Shown here in pieces: positions 27,028 through 35,624 of a DNA stretch of 40,235 bases. Under the pieces are notes generated by a model. The model ran no database searches. It worked only from the letters and a program-made list of their open reading frames with translations, and was not told the origin of the DNA. This DNA comes from Rhizorhapis sp. SPR117 (lineage in GTDB: Bacteria > Pseudomonadota > Alphaproteobacteria > Sphingomonadales > Sphingomonadaceae): assembly GCF_021742065.1 (NCBI RefSeq), contig NZ_JAKKIE010000036.1, forward strand, positions 1 through 40,235, given 5' to 3'. The translations under genes were made by a program, and so were the position numbers. Position 1 is the first letter of the stretch, and every line of letters begins with the position of its first letter.

Positions 27028-27917
27028 TGCAACGCTGTGGTCTAGTCGCCATTGTTGGCGCGCCCAATGCGGGCAAATCCACCCTCGTCAACGCGCTGGT
27101 TGGACAGAAAATCGCCATCACATCTGCCAAGGCGCAAACCACGCGCACCCGCCTTCTGGGTGTTGCGCTGGAGGGCGAGGTGCAAATCATGCTGGTGGAT
27201 ACGCCTGGCATATTCGAACCGCGCCGCCGTCTTGATCGAGCCATGGTGCAAGCCGCATGGGGCGGCACACAGGATGCCGATCTAATCGCGCTGGTGATCG
27301 ATTCCAAAACTGGGCTTGGGAAAAAAGTCGAAATCATCGTTGAATCGCTCAAAGCCCGCAAAGAGCCCAAGCTGCTGATCCTCAACAAAGTCGATATATC
27401 GGCCAAGGAAAAGCTCTTGGTTCATGCCAAGAAACTCAATGAAGCTATTGAATTTACAGAAACATTTTTTGTCAGCGCTGCCACCGGCGACGGATTACCC
27501 GAACTCAAAACTGCTCTTGCCAGCGCGATGCCGGAGGGGCCTTGGCATTTCCCTGCCGATCAGGTTTCCGATGCGACGGACAGGATGCTGGCGGCTGAAA
27601 TCACGCGTGAACAGCTTTATCACCAACTGCACGCCGAACTGCCTTATGCCAGTGCGGTGGAGACTGAAAAATATACAGAACGCCAGGATGGATCGGTTGA
27701 AATCCACCAGCAAATCCTGATTGGCCGCTCCAGTCAGCGCGCTATCATCCTGGGCAAGGGCGGCGTACGCCTCAAGGAAATAGGATCGCGGGCCAGGGCG
27801 GAACTGGCCCGGATTCTGGGTCGGAAAGTGCACCTCTACCTGCATGTAAAAGTGAAGGCCGGTTGGGAAGATGATCGCAGCCTGTATCGAGAAATCGGAC
27901 TCGATTGGGTGGATTAA
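27027..27917 (+). CDS. era: GTPase Era
   Basis: An essential GTPase that binds 16S rRNA and aids 30S ribosome assembly. The G1 loop is GAPNAGKST (residues 11-19), G3 is DTPG near 58-61 and G4 is NKVD near 120. The C-terminal KH domain carries ILIGRSSQRAIILGKGG. Length 296 is normal. Transcribed with lepB and rnc, a widely conserved arrangement. Confidence 0.95.
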   Translation: MQRCGLVAIVGAPNAGKSTLVNALVGQKIAITSAKAQTTRTRLLGVALEGEVQIMLVDTPGIFEPRRRLDRAMVQAAWGGTQDADLIALVIDSKTGLGKKVEIIVESLKARKEPKLLILNKVDISAKEKLLVHAKKLNEAIEFTETFFVSAATGDGLPELKTALASAMPEGPWHFPADQVSDATDRMLAAEITREQLYHQLHAELPYASAVETEKYTERQDGSVEIHQQILIGRSSQRAIILGKGGVRLKEIGSRARAELARILGRKVHLYLHVKVKAGWEDDRSLYREIGLDWVD

Positions 27918-28017
27918 TCGTTCCGCAGCCTAAATAACTTTTCCTTCAAGCCGATATTTCATATGGTTTAATCGTCCTTTACCTCTTCAACAGCGGTTCG
28001 GGATCTGGGGAACAGAT

Positions 28018-28404
28018 ATGAACACTATAGTCAGGTCGCCGGACCAGCCCAATGCGACGCATTTTCAAACCAGTGAGCTACGCTACAGCGTGATGATCAA
28101 GGGCCGGCTTATAAACGATGATTTTCGTGACGGGCTGGCACTGCGCATTCTCAACATATCCGAAGGCGGGATCATGGCCGCGATTCCCTACGGCGTTCGG
28201 GTTTATAGTGAAGTCATGATCGAACTGCGCAACATTCCGCCAGTCAGTGGCCGTATTGCGTGGTGCCGAAAGGACAGGATCGGTGTTGCATTCGATGAAA
28301 AGATCGATCTCGACCTGTTTTTCGGACGCCAGGATGCCCAAAAGGGCATGGCGCAGAACAGTTCGGCGATGAACCAGCCCCTGATCCGAAAATTGAATAG
28401 CTGA
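28018..28404 (+). CDS. PilZ-domain protein
   Basis: A 128-residue single-domain protein. The N-I-S-E-G-G motif (residues 49-54) and the following strand pattern ending GRIAWCRKDRIGVAFDEKID fit a PilZ domain, the usual cyclic-di-GMP receptor. The N-terminal RxxxR ligand motif is not clear: only ELRYSVMIKGRL is seen. Cyclic-di-GMP binding is therefore uncertain. GGGGAA precedes the ATG. It stands alone between era and the histidine kinase, in the same direction. Confidence 0.75.
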   Translation: MNTIVRSPDQPNATHFQTSELRYSVMIKGRLINDDFRDGLALRILNISEGGIMAAIPYGVRVYSEVMIELRNIPPVSGRIAWCRKDRIGVAFDEKIDLDLFFGRQDAQKGMAQNSSAMNQPLIRKLNS

Positions 28405-28530
28405 CGGGCACTCTTTGCGTGATCAAAAAGCAGGCGGAAACTAGCCATCCGTCCCTACCGTACCACCCGGAATAGCCATTTCCGTTAACCCTGCCGGTTG
28501 TTAAAACCTTTGGGTTAGGAGTAGCCCAAG

Positions 28531-30231
28531 GTGGTCCCGAGTTTGAATCAGCATGTGTTCGGCAGGCACGCCAAGCGATCTGACCGGACATTTAAATCGC
28601 TTCTGGCATTCCCGAGGTCCCTCTTGCTGGGATCTGACCCGGAGTGGCTTATCGGGATCGGTCGACTGATCACGGCGCTATTTGCTGTCGTGGCGATTTA
28701 TCTCGATCCGACACAACCGGCCGTTTTCATGCGTGAGGCGAAGGTAACACTCGCGCTTTATGTCATTTTTGCACTGTTGATGGTCCTCTTCCCACTTCGC
28801 CGGCCACTCGACAGTACGGTACATATCGCGGTCCATTCCGTCGACGTTCTGGTTCTTGGCTGGCTTGCTTTTCTGACCAACGAACTCACCAGCCCTTTTT
28901 TCTCCTTTCTTCCATTCATCCTTCTGGCGACAACGATGCGTTGGGGTTTGCGAGGCGCCATCGCAGGAGCCGCGGTCCTGGAAACCTTACTTATCGTCAT
29001 TGGGCTACCTGATCTCGATGACGGCGAGTCCGAACTCAACGTGCTTATTATGCGCTCGTCCTATTTTATTGTGGCGGCGGTGATGCTTGGCTATTTCGGT
29101 GCGTACCGGGAACGCAGCCGACAACGACTTGCCCGGCTGGCGGATTGGCCTTTCGATGCAGTAGCGGGAGATCGGCAGCATTGGCTGGGCCATCTTTTTC
29201 AGCATGCCGCCGATGTGCTGGGTGATCCCCGTCTGCTCGTCTTATGGCGCGATCAGGACGACCCGACGGGCAGCATCGCCTATTGGAGCAATGGCGAATT
29301 GAAACTGATAGATATTTCCGGCGAAACTTTCTGGTCCCGGTACGACCCGGAACAACGTCATCAGCCGGGACGCAATACCACTGGAACTGCCCAGACCGCC
29401 GAAGTGATCGCTATTCTCAATTCCCAACCGGAACTGGCCGCTGAATCAGGAAAGCCCATGCGATATGCATGCTCTGCAACCTTTTCCAGTATCCAATACC
29501 GTGGACGTGTCTTTGTGATCGATCCGGCCTGCCATCCTGATGAAAGCCTGTCACTAACTGGTATCATCGCCACCCGAATGGCGTCGGAACTGGAACGACT
29601 GGCGTTGATGCAGCAGACGGCGGAAACGGCTCGCTCGCAGGAGCGTGTCCGGCTGGCGCGGGATATGCATGACAGCATCCTCCAGGATTTGACCGCCGCG
29701 AGCCTGAAGCTCAAAATGATCACCGGCACCGTCTCCGGCGAGGCCAAATCGCAGCTTGCCGATGTCAATTCGCTGGTATTCGACCAACAGCGCCGCATCC
29801 GAAAATTCGTCGAGGACCAGCGATCGCCCGCCAAAACTGCCGAGACCGAACTTTCCGTAGCACTGAATCAGTGCGCACTGCTCCTTCGGCGGCAATGGGA
29901 CTGCCGGATCGACCTTGTTCTCGACCCTCCCGATGTCGAGGTTCCCAACCGGATGTCACATGAGCTTTCCCAAATCATTTCCGAGGCCACGGCCAATGCG
30001 GTCCGTCATGGAGGAGCGACACTGGTGCGTGTCAGACTGGCGCAGAAGGCCACTGGCCTGAAACTCGAGATCACCGACAATGGTTCTGGCATCCTGAATG
30101 CGCAAGAGACCAAGCGGCCGCTTTCATTGACAGCGCGGGTCACGGAATTGGGCGGCACCCTGTCCGTGAACCGCCTTGCACCCGGTTTCAGCCTGCTTAT
30201 CACGCTGCCGCTTGCTATGGAGCTTTCCTGA
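28531..30231 (+). CDS. Membrane histidine kinase, HisKA_3 (NarL-partner) type
   Basis: A 566-residue sensor kinase. Five to six hydrophobic segments lie between about residues 40 and 190 (for example ALYVIFALLMVLFPL, FLPFILLATTM). A GAF-like middle region spans about 205-355. The DHp helix holds H380 in LARDMHDSILQDL, the HisKA_3 motif. The ATPase domain has SEATANAVRHGG and DNGSGI. It starts at GTG 28531 after AGGAG. The cognate response regulator follows 15 bases downstream. The signal is unknown; a membrane-embedded sensor without a large periplasmic domain points to a stimulus in or at the membrane. Confidence 0.9.
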   Translation: MVPSLNQHVFGRHAKRSDRTFKSLLAFPRSLLLGSDPEWLIGIGRLITALFAVVAIYLDPTQPAVFMREAKVTLALYVIFALLMVLFPLRRPLDSTVHIAVHSVDVLVLGWLAFLTNELTSPFFSFLPFILLATTMRWGLRGAIAGAAVLETLLIVIGLPDLDDGESELNVLIMRSSYFIVAAVMLGYFGAYRERSRQRLARLADWPFDAVAGDRQHWLGHLFQHAADVLGDPRLLVLWRDQDDPTGSIAYWSNGELKLIDISGETFWSRYDPEQRHQPGRNTTGTAQTAEVIAILNSQPELAAESGKPMRYACSATFSSIQYRGRVFVIDPACHPDESLSLTGIIATRMASELERLALMQQTAETARSQERVRLARDMHDSILQDLTAASLKLKMITGTVSGEAKSQLADVNSLVFDQQRRIRKFVEDQRSPAKTAETELSVALNQCALLLRRQWDCRIDLVLDPPDVEVPNRMSHELSQIISEATANAVRHGGATLVRVRLAQKATGLKLEITDNGSGILNAQETKRPLSLTARVTELGGTLSVNRLAPGFSLLITLPLAMELS

Positions 30232-30246
30232 AATGGAGCTTTGCCG

Positions 30247-30882
30247 ATGCATTCGGTAATCCTTGCGGACGATCATCCGCTGCTGTTGCGCAGTCTGAAG
30301 GATGTGATCAGCGCCGACCCGGATTTTCGTGTTGTTGGTGCGACAACCAGCGGGACGAAAGCACTCTCCCTGATCCGTAGCCATCAACCGAATTTGGCGG
30401 TGCTTGATGTCTCCATGCCGGATATCGGGGGATTGGATATCCTGCGGACGATTTACGAATATAATCTGCCGGTCAAGGTGATCTTCCTCACGGCAACTCT
30501 GACCGGACGACAGATCGCGGACGCGATGGCCATGGGGATAAGGGGGCTCCTGCTCAAGGAATATGCGACCGAAACGCTGCTGGATTGCATGCGCAAAGTA
30601 GCCGACGGAGAGAAATGGCTGCCATCCGAGCTGGTTGCCAAAGCAACGCATGACACGCGGAGCAGCGGCGCCGAGCGATTGAGCCAACTGACCACCCGCG
30701 AACGTGAGGTCGCGAACCTGATTTGCGCCGGGTTGTCCAATCGATCCATCGCCGGAAAACTGGGAACATCGGAAGGAACGGTCAGAATCCACCTTCATAA
30801 CATGTATCAGAAACTGAATATCAGCAACCGCACCGCACTCGCGGCGCTTCATTTCGAGCACCGGGCTGAACGCAATGGCTGA
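30247..30882 (+). CDS. NarL/LuxR-family response regulator
   Basis: A 211-residue regulator. The receiver domain has the acidic pair ADDH at residues 7-10, phospho-acceptor D54 in LAVLDVSMPD, and a conserved Lys in LLKEYA. The C-terminal LuxR-type helix-turn-helix (LTTREREVANLICAGLSNRSIAGKL, with the recognition helix around EGTVRIHLHNMYQKL) binds DNA. ATG 30247 is preferred because GGAGC lies seven bases upstream; TTG 30241 would be too close. It works with the kinase just upstream. The membrane-protein gene immediately downstream is a possible target or partner. Confidence 0.93.
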   Translation: MHSVILADDHPLLLRSLKDVISADPDFRVVGATTSGTKALSLIRSHQPNLAVLDVSMPDIGGLDILRTIYEYNLPVKVIFLTATLTGRQIADAMAMGIRGLLLKEYATETLLDCMRKVADGEKWLPSELVAKATHDTRSSGAERLSQLTTREREVANLICAGLSNRSIAGKLGTSEGTVRIHLHNMYQKLNISNRTALAALHFEHRAERNG

Positions 30883-30919
30883 CCTGCCTTCATGGTGGCA
30901 CAGGCGGAGGGGTGGCATC

Positions 30920-31906
30920 ATGAGCATACTCCGGATCGGCCTTGGAGTTGGCGTCGGAGCGGCATTCCTTGTCCTTCTTTTCCGTCATGTGGATTTTGCG
31001 ACGGTGAATGCCATCCTGGGCCGCGCACTGATATGGCCGCTTCTATTGGCGCTGCTCGCCTATGCGGCCGATTTCGTTCTGCGCGCCGTGCGGTTCTGGG
31101 TCATGCTGCTGGCGATCACCGGTCGTCCATTGCCCTTGAAGCCCAGCATCAGCCCGTTCATCGCGAGCTTCGGTATAAGCGACATCCTCCCGTTGCGGGC
31201 AGGAGACGGTTTCAGGATAATATGGTTCAACCGCCAGTTCGGTATTCCCGCCGGAACGCTGATCGGCGCCATGCTGGTCGAACGGGTGCTTGATCTGGTG
31301 TCGATTCTTGCGCTCGGAGGGATCGCGCTGGCGCTGGTCGGCGTGTCTGCGCCATCGGTCCTCGTCACCAATTTTCAGCTTGTCCTGGGCCTCACCCTTT
31401 TTGTCTGTCTGGCGATATTGTTCGCGCCAACACTGCTGTCCCGCCTGCTGGAGCGGCTGACATTCCGGGGTGCGGCAACTCCCGTAGCGGCGGTGCTGGG
31501 GGCGCTGCGCTCCACCTCAGCCGCCGTTCAGCACATGGGAAACTGGCGTAGACTGGCCCTGCTCACCGCTTTTTCCTTGGCTTGCTGGCTGCTGGAAAGC
31601 ATTGTCTTGCTCTGTGCCTGGTTCAGCCTCGGCGGCAGCGTCAGCGAGATAATGAAAGCTTTTCTTGCCTTTGTTTTCAGCACGCTCGGCACGCTGGTCC
31701 CCAGTCTTCCCGGTCATTTCGGCTCGTTCGAATATTTCGGGGTGCAAGCATTTACTCTGACGGGCGTCGATCCTTCATTTGCAACAGCCGTGGTGTTGCT
31801 GGCACACCTCCTGCTTTGGGCGCCGACAGCAATATTCGGAGTGGTCTGGTTGCTGATGGGTTCAGCGCGGTCGCCAGTACATGCGCCCGCTCCCTTGCAA
31901 CCCTGA
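30920..31906 (+). CDS. AglD / LPG-synthase-TM family membrane protein (flippase-like)
   Basis: A 328-residue protein of the lysylphosphatidylglycerol-synthase transmembrane family, with about eight helices. Family blocks visible are FGISDILPLRAGDGFRIIWF, VERVLDLVSIL and SLPGHFGSFEYFGVQAF. It lacks the soluble aminoacyl-transferase domain of MprF. Relatives act as flippases or as part of glycolipid and hopanoid pathways. ATG 30920 follows GGAGG (30906-30910); an upstream ATG at 30875 overlaps the regulator stop and would add 15 charged residues. It is co-directional with the two-component genes and ends three bases from the convergent epimerase. Confidence 0.82.
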   Translation: MSILRIGLGVGVGAAFLVLLFRHVDFATVNAILGRALIWPLLLALLAYAADFVLRAVRFWVMLLAITGRPLPLKPSISPFIASFGISDILPLRAGDGFRIIWFNRQFGIPAGTLIGAMLVERVLDLVSILALGGIALALVGVSAPSVLVTNFQLVLGLTLFVCLAILFAPTLLSRLLERLTFRGAATPVAAVLGALRSTSAAVQHMGNWRRLALLTAFSLACWLLESIVLLCAWFSLGGSVSEIMKAFLAFVFSTLGTLVPSLPGHFGSFEYFGVQAFTLTGVDPSFATAVVLLAHLLLWAPTAIFGVVWLLMGSARSPVHAPAPLQP

Positions 31907-31909
31907 TAT

Positions 31910-32932
31910 TCAGGACGCCTGTTTCACCAACCATAATATGCCCTGCCGCAGGGGGGATCGATGCGGCGAAGCTTCGATGGTACGCAGGCCCGCGTTGGCG
32001 CAGTACCAGTCATAGCTTTCGTGCAGCATGTCGGTGTTTGAATATCTCGGTCGCCAACCCATCTTCAGGAGTGGAGCGACGTCGAAATGGCATTCCTTGT
32101 GATAGGTCAGATAGTGCCAGGGTACGAGTGGCGACACGTGCATATAGTATAATATGCGAAGCGCATTGATGGCCAGCGTTTCGGGAAGGCTCTTCACCCT
32201 GGAAGCGCTGCCTGCATAACGCACAAGCTCTTCGAGATCACCGCGCAAAGTGCCGAAACGGTCCGTTCCGACGTTGTAGGTTCCAGCCTTTCCGGCATCA
32301 AGCGCGAGCATATAGAAATCCATAAGGTCATGGGCGTGAATGAACTGGAGCCGATTCTCACCGCTGCCGATGACATAGACGTTCCGGTTCTCCCTGATCC
32401 ATTCGAACAGCACCTGAAATATACCAAGGCGCCCTGCCCCCAATGTAGCGCGCGGCCGGATGGTGATGAGCGGAATGTCATGGCGCGCGCAGATATCGGC
32501 CATGATTTTTTCACCCGCCAGCTTTGATTTGCCATAGGGTTCGACGGGGCATAGCGGTGTATCCGAAGTGATTGCACTGGCCGGAGGAATGCCAAAAACA
32601 GCCGTGGTGCTGATATGGATCACCGCCTTCACTTTGGCCTTTGCCGCCTCTTCGGCAACGATGCGGGTTCCTTCCACATTGACATCCCAATAGCGGCGGC
32701 CAGCCCCTGTTTGGGCAACGAGCGCCGCATTGTGATGAACGACGTCCACGCCGCGCATGGCCTTTGCAACGCCATCGCGGTTCAAGACGCTGCTATCGAC
32801 GAATTCAATGTCATTGGGACGCGACGGGTCGGCCCAAATATCGAGCAGACGAACATTCTCGCCCCTGTCCCGCAATCGCCGCGCAGCAAGGTTGCCGATA
32901 AAACCGGAGCCTCCGGTGATGAGATGCTTCAT
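31910..32932 (-). CDS. NAD-dependent epimerase/dehydratase (extended SDR)
   Basis: A 340-residue extended short-chain dehydrogenase. The nucleotide loop is GGSGFIG (residues 7-13). The catalytic residues are S108 in ISTTAVFG and Y133-x-x-x-K137 in PYGKSK. D31 at the end of the second strand favours NAD. It resembles sugar-nucleotide epimerases and 3-beta-hydroxysteroid dehydrogenase-like proteins. It is the last gene of the seven-gene operon, 34 bases behind the GMC oxidoreductase. Acting after an FAD oxidase, it could re-reduce a keto-sugar and so complete an epimerisation; that is an inference. AGGGG precedes the ATG. Confidence 0.85.
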   Translation of the reverse strand: MKHLITGGSGFIGNLAARRLRDRGENVRLLDIWADPSRPNDIEFVDSSVLNRDGVAKAMRGVDVVHHNAALVAQTGAGRRYWDVNVEGTRIVAEEAAKAKVKAVIHISTTAVFGIPPASAITSDTPLCPVEPYGKSKLAGEKIMADICARHDIPLITIRPRATLGAGRLGIFQVLFEWIRENRNVYVIGSGENRLQFIHAHDLMDFYMLALDAGKAGTYNVGTDRFGTLRGDLEELVRYAGSASRVKSLPETLAINALRILYYMHVSPLVPWHYLTYHKECHFDVAPLLKMGWRPRYSNTDMLHESYDWYCANAGLRTIEASPHRSPLRQGILWLVKQAS

Positions 32933-32966
32933 GGTTGCCCCTGCCAAGTCAATCGTGCGATGCGGT

Positions 32967-34412
32967 TCAACGAAACCCGTCCTCGATCGCTTTGCATGCA
33001 TTGCGATGCGCAACTGCCATCACGGTTCCTTGAGGATTGACGACCGTAGGGCCACAAAGCAGCGATGCATCGGCGATATACAGCCGGTCGGCACCGTGCA
33101 CGCGCCCGAAGGAATCCGTGGCGCATAACCCTTTATTCTCCCCCATCGGACAGGACGAGAAGACATGCACCGATGTTGCGCTGGAATCGGATCGGTCGAG
33201 CGTGGCGGGCAATGCGTGGACATCCGCCAAAGAATATAGCGCTGGATATCCGAGAATACATGGATATACGACCTTGGCGCCTGCGGCAAAAAGCGCTTCC
33301 GCCAATCGTTTCAGTCCTTCGGCGAGTTGGCTACGCTCTGCGGCGCCTTGGCTGATCGTGACCAGAGGATCACGAAAGCCGGGCAAGTTCCGGACCTTCG
33401 CATATCCGCTCTTGTTCTGGACATAATAGATCGCCATTCGCCGCCAGTTCCGGTCGACCTGTTCCAGGTGATCGGGATGGGCAGCCATGGCAAGGGCGAG
33501 CATCGGGCGCGTGCTGATGGAGCAGCCCATACCAAAACGCGGTTCGAACTCCTTGATCTGGTGAACGGGGTCCTGATCGCCCGGTTTCTGGACGTCCTCA
33601 TCAAAGAGAGCGACGACTTTCAGCATCGGGTGAAAGCGAAGTGAATTGCCTATATTTCTGGCAAATCCCGATCGACGGAGGAGCGCTGGCGTCTGCACTG
33701 CCCCGCACGCGACGAACACAATATCCGCCGAAATATCAATGTGCCTCGGGGGAGATGATTTTGGTGCATGTCGCGCGCTGATCCGCCAGCGACCGCCCGA
33801 ACGTGTCAGCCGGCTCACCCGAGTATCGGCGATCAGATGCCCGCCTGCATCCAGGAAACGGGGAATAAAGGTTTCCGACATCGACTGCTTGCGACCGGGC
33901 GCACCATAGCGATAGAGGCGCGGCGCCTCGATGGCGTTCCAGCCGAGACTGTTTGCGCCTTCCTGCAGCCGCGTCGAGAGCAGCGACGCTTGGTCCGGCA
34001 GATATTCGACATGCGCAGTTTTTTCGCAGGCCATGAAATGGGGCATCAAATCGTCGCTCAACAGGTCTTGCACGCCGAATTCTGCCCGCCATTGTTCCAA
34101 TATATAGTCGGGGATGCGATGGTACAGCCCGCGATTGACCTCGCTGCCGCCACCCACGCATCTGCCTTCGACATAAGCAATTTTAGTGCGGCCAAATGCG
34201 ATGTTGACGCCGCCATTTCGATATTTCTGCAAAATCTCTGTGTTAGAAAAATGCGGTGCAGAGTTAATGGACAGGTTCGCGCCTTCCTCTAGCAGCAGGA
34301 CGGATCGTCCCGTCTCGGCGCACAGGGCAGCCGTGACCGCGCCGCCCGGCCCCGACCCGATAACGGCGATATCAGCAGCCATTTCCGCGGCGAGGGGATC
34401 AACCCTACTCAT
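32967..34412 (-). CDS. GMC-family FAD-dependent oxidoreductase
   Basis: A 481-residue flavoprotein. The FAD-binding GSGPGG lies at residues 19-24, followed by LLLEEG. GRCVGGGSEVNRGLYHRIP is the second FAD region. The C-terminal domain has HVFSSCPMG and VNPQGTVMAVAHRN, the usual places of the active-site His and the second His/Asn. GMC enzymes oxidise alcohols (sugars, sterols, fatty alcohols). There is no signal peptide, so it acts inside the cell. Start ATG 34412 follows GGAG and overlaps the preceding small gene by eight bases (ATGAGTAG). Substrate unknown; context suggests a lipid-linked sugar or a lipid alcohol. Confidence 0.87.
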   Translation of the reverse strand: MSRVDPLAAEMAADIAVIGSGPGGAVTAALCAETGRSVLLLEEGANLSINSAPHFSNTEILQKYRNGGVNIAFGRTKIAYVEGRCVGGGSEVNRGLYHRIPDYILEQWRAEFGVQDLLSDDLMPHFMACEKTAHVEYLPDQASLLSTRLQEGANSLGWNAIEAPRLYRYGAPGRKQSMSETFIPRFLDAGGHLIADTRVSRLTRSGGRWRISARHAPKSSPPRHIDISADIVFVACGAVQTPALLRRSGFARNIGNSLRFHPMLKVVALFDEDVQKPGDQDPVHQIKEFEPRFGMGCSISTRPMLALAMAAHPDHLEQVDRNWRRMAIYYVQNKSGYAKVRNLPGFRDPLVTISQGAAERSQLAEGLKRLAEALFAAGAKVVYPCILGYPALYSLADVHALPATLDRSDSSATSVHVFSSCPMGENKGLCATDSFGRVHGADRLYIADASLLCGPTVVNPQGTVMAVAHRNACKAIEDGFR

Positions 34413-34851
34413 GGCCACCGCTCCATTCATAATCCTGACCGTAAAGCTCCGAATAAAGGCCGAAAACCGCCATCGTCCTATAATAAGTCATCAGCGCGCG
34501 CCGAAATTGCAGCCGTGAACTTTCCCATACTTTGATGTGAGCGATCCGTTCTGCAAGGCCAAGCCGGTGAAAGGGCTTGCCTTTAAAGGGATAGGATGAG
34601 GCATCGAACAGCAAGGTGAGGATGCGGAAAGCCATGCGAAGATAGTCAGGCATTTTTGCATGAGCCATCAGCAGGAATTCCGACACACGCTCCACCGTCT
34701 CGCAACGCTCTGGCGTGGCCTGCCGCTGCCCGATCATGGCATCGGTCAACGCCCGGACAGTTCGATCGAAACGGCGCGGCACCGATGGCCGGTGTTGCAA
34801 ACCAGCGCTTGAAACCGATAGCGCGGTCGGCGGGACGAGAGGCCTATCCAT
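34405..34851 (-). CDS. Small hypothetical protein, possible partner subunit of the GMC oxidoreductase
   Basis: A 148-residue helical protein without signal peptide or membrane segment. The part FDASSYPFKGKPFHRLGLAERI and the following WESSRLQFRRALMTYYRTMAVFGLYSE recall, weakly, the pattern of gluconate-2-dehydrogenase subunit 3-like proteins that accompany GMC enzymes. Both ends overlap its neighbours by eight bases, so it is translated in step with the HAD and GMC genes. Start ATG 34851 has no clear ribosome site, consistent with coupling to the HAD stop. The function is not established. Confidence 0.7.
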   Translation of the reverse strand: MDRPLVPPTALSVSSAGLQHRPSVPRRFDRTVRALTDAMIGQRQATPERCETVERVSEFLLMAHAKMPDYLRMAFRILTLLFDASSYPFKGKPFHRLGLAERIAHIKVWESSRLQFRRALMTYYRTMAVFGLYSELYGQDYEWSGGHE

Positions 34852-35599
34852 GGCCGGTGGCAATCGAAGGAGACTCCGGCACATGCAAGCCCGGTTGCGT
34901 GCGATTACCTTCCAATCCTCGCGCAGCCCGAAGGATCGGTTGGAACAATGGATCGGTATAGGAAAAAAATGTATCCGCTCTTACCCCAGGACGCCGGGAC
35001 CGGATGATCGCTCGCATGCCGACGCGCCGGGCAGCCTCCCAATCCCGATCAAATCTATCGCCGACCATCAGGGATCTCCCTGCATCCATGCCGGTCAGCC
35101 TCAATATCTTGTACAAGCCGGCCGGATCGGGTTTCAGCCGCCCTACATCCTCGTCGTTCGCGGAAACGACCAGATGCGGCTTCAACCCCAGAGCATCCAG
35201 CTTGGCGGCGGCAGGATAATCAGAAAAAATGGCAATGGTCCTGTTCGATGCGGCAAGCGCTTCGAAAAGCGGCTGAACACCAGGATAGCGATAACCATGA
35301 AAGTGGCGGAGCGGTCGCTGCTCGATCCATTCCGAAACAAGATTGCGCACATTTTCCACTGAACAACCGCATTGTGTAGCGGTGAGCGCATATTGGCGGT
35401 TTACGAAATCATCACCCGCCTCTTCGCCCAGCGCCTCACGGTATTGCCGAAAGGTCCGAAGTACCCTGATCGTATGCAGACTTCCGGAGCGGATGGTCTG
35501 CCGCATCAAGGCAGCGAGCATCCGGGCGCGCAGCCGCCTTTGGTCATATAGCGTGCCGTCGACATCGAAGATGATCAGATCAATGTCATCCCAGTTCAT
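34844..35599 (-). CDS. HAD-superfamily phosphatase
   Basis: A 251-residue HAD hydrolase with all four motifs: DVDGT (nucleophile D12, acid D14), FSDYP, KPDP and GDRFDRDWEAA. The helical cap sits between motifs I and II, as in subfamily IA. ATG 35599 is chosen because AAGGGG is nine bases upstream; earlier ATGs at 35608 and 35605 are too close to that site. It lies directly after the UbiA gene. In other bacteria a HAD domain is fused to UbiA proteins of this type, so a likely task is removing the 5-phosphate from polyprenyl-phosphoryl-ribose-5-phosphate. This is inferred. Confidence 0.85.
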   Translation of the reverse strand: MNWDDIDLIIFDVDGTLYDQRRLRARMLAALMRQTIRSGSLHTIRVLRTFRQYREALGEEAGDDFVNRQYALTATQCGCSVENVRNLVSEWIEQRPLRHFHGYRYPGVQPLFEALAASNRTIAIFSDYPAAAKLDALGLKPHLVVSANDEDVGRLKPDPAGLYKILRLTGMDAGRSLMVGDRFDRDWEAARRVGMRAIIRSRRPGVRADTFFSYTDPLFQPILRAARGLEGNRTQPGLHVPESPSIATGHG

Positions 35600-35624
35600 G
35601 GGCATCATCCCCTTGATGACAGCA

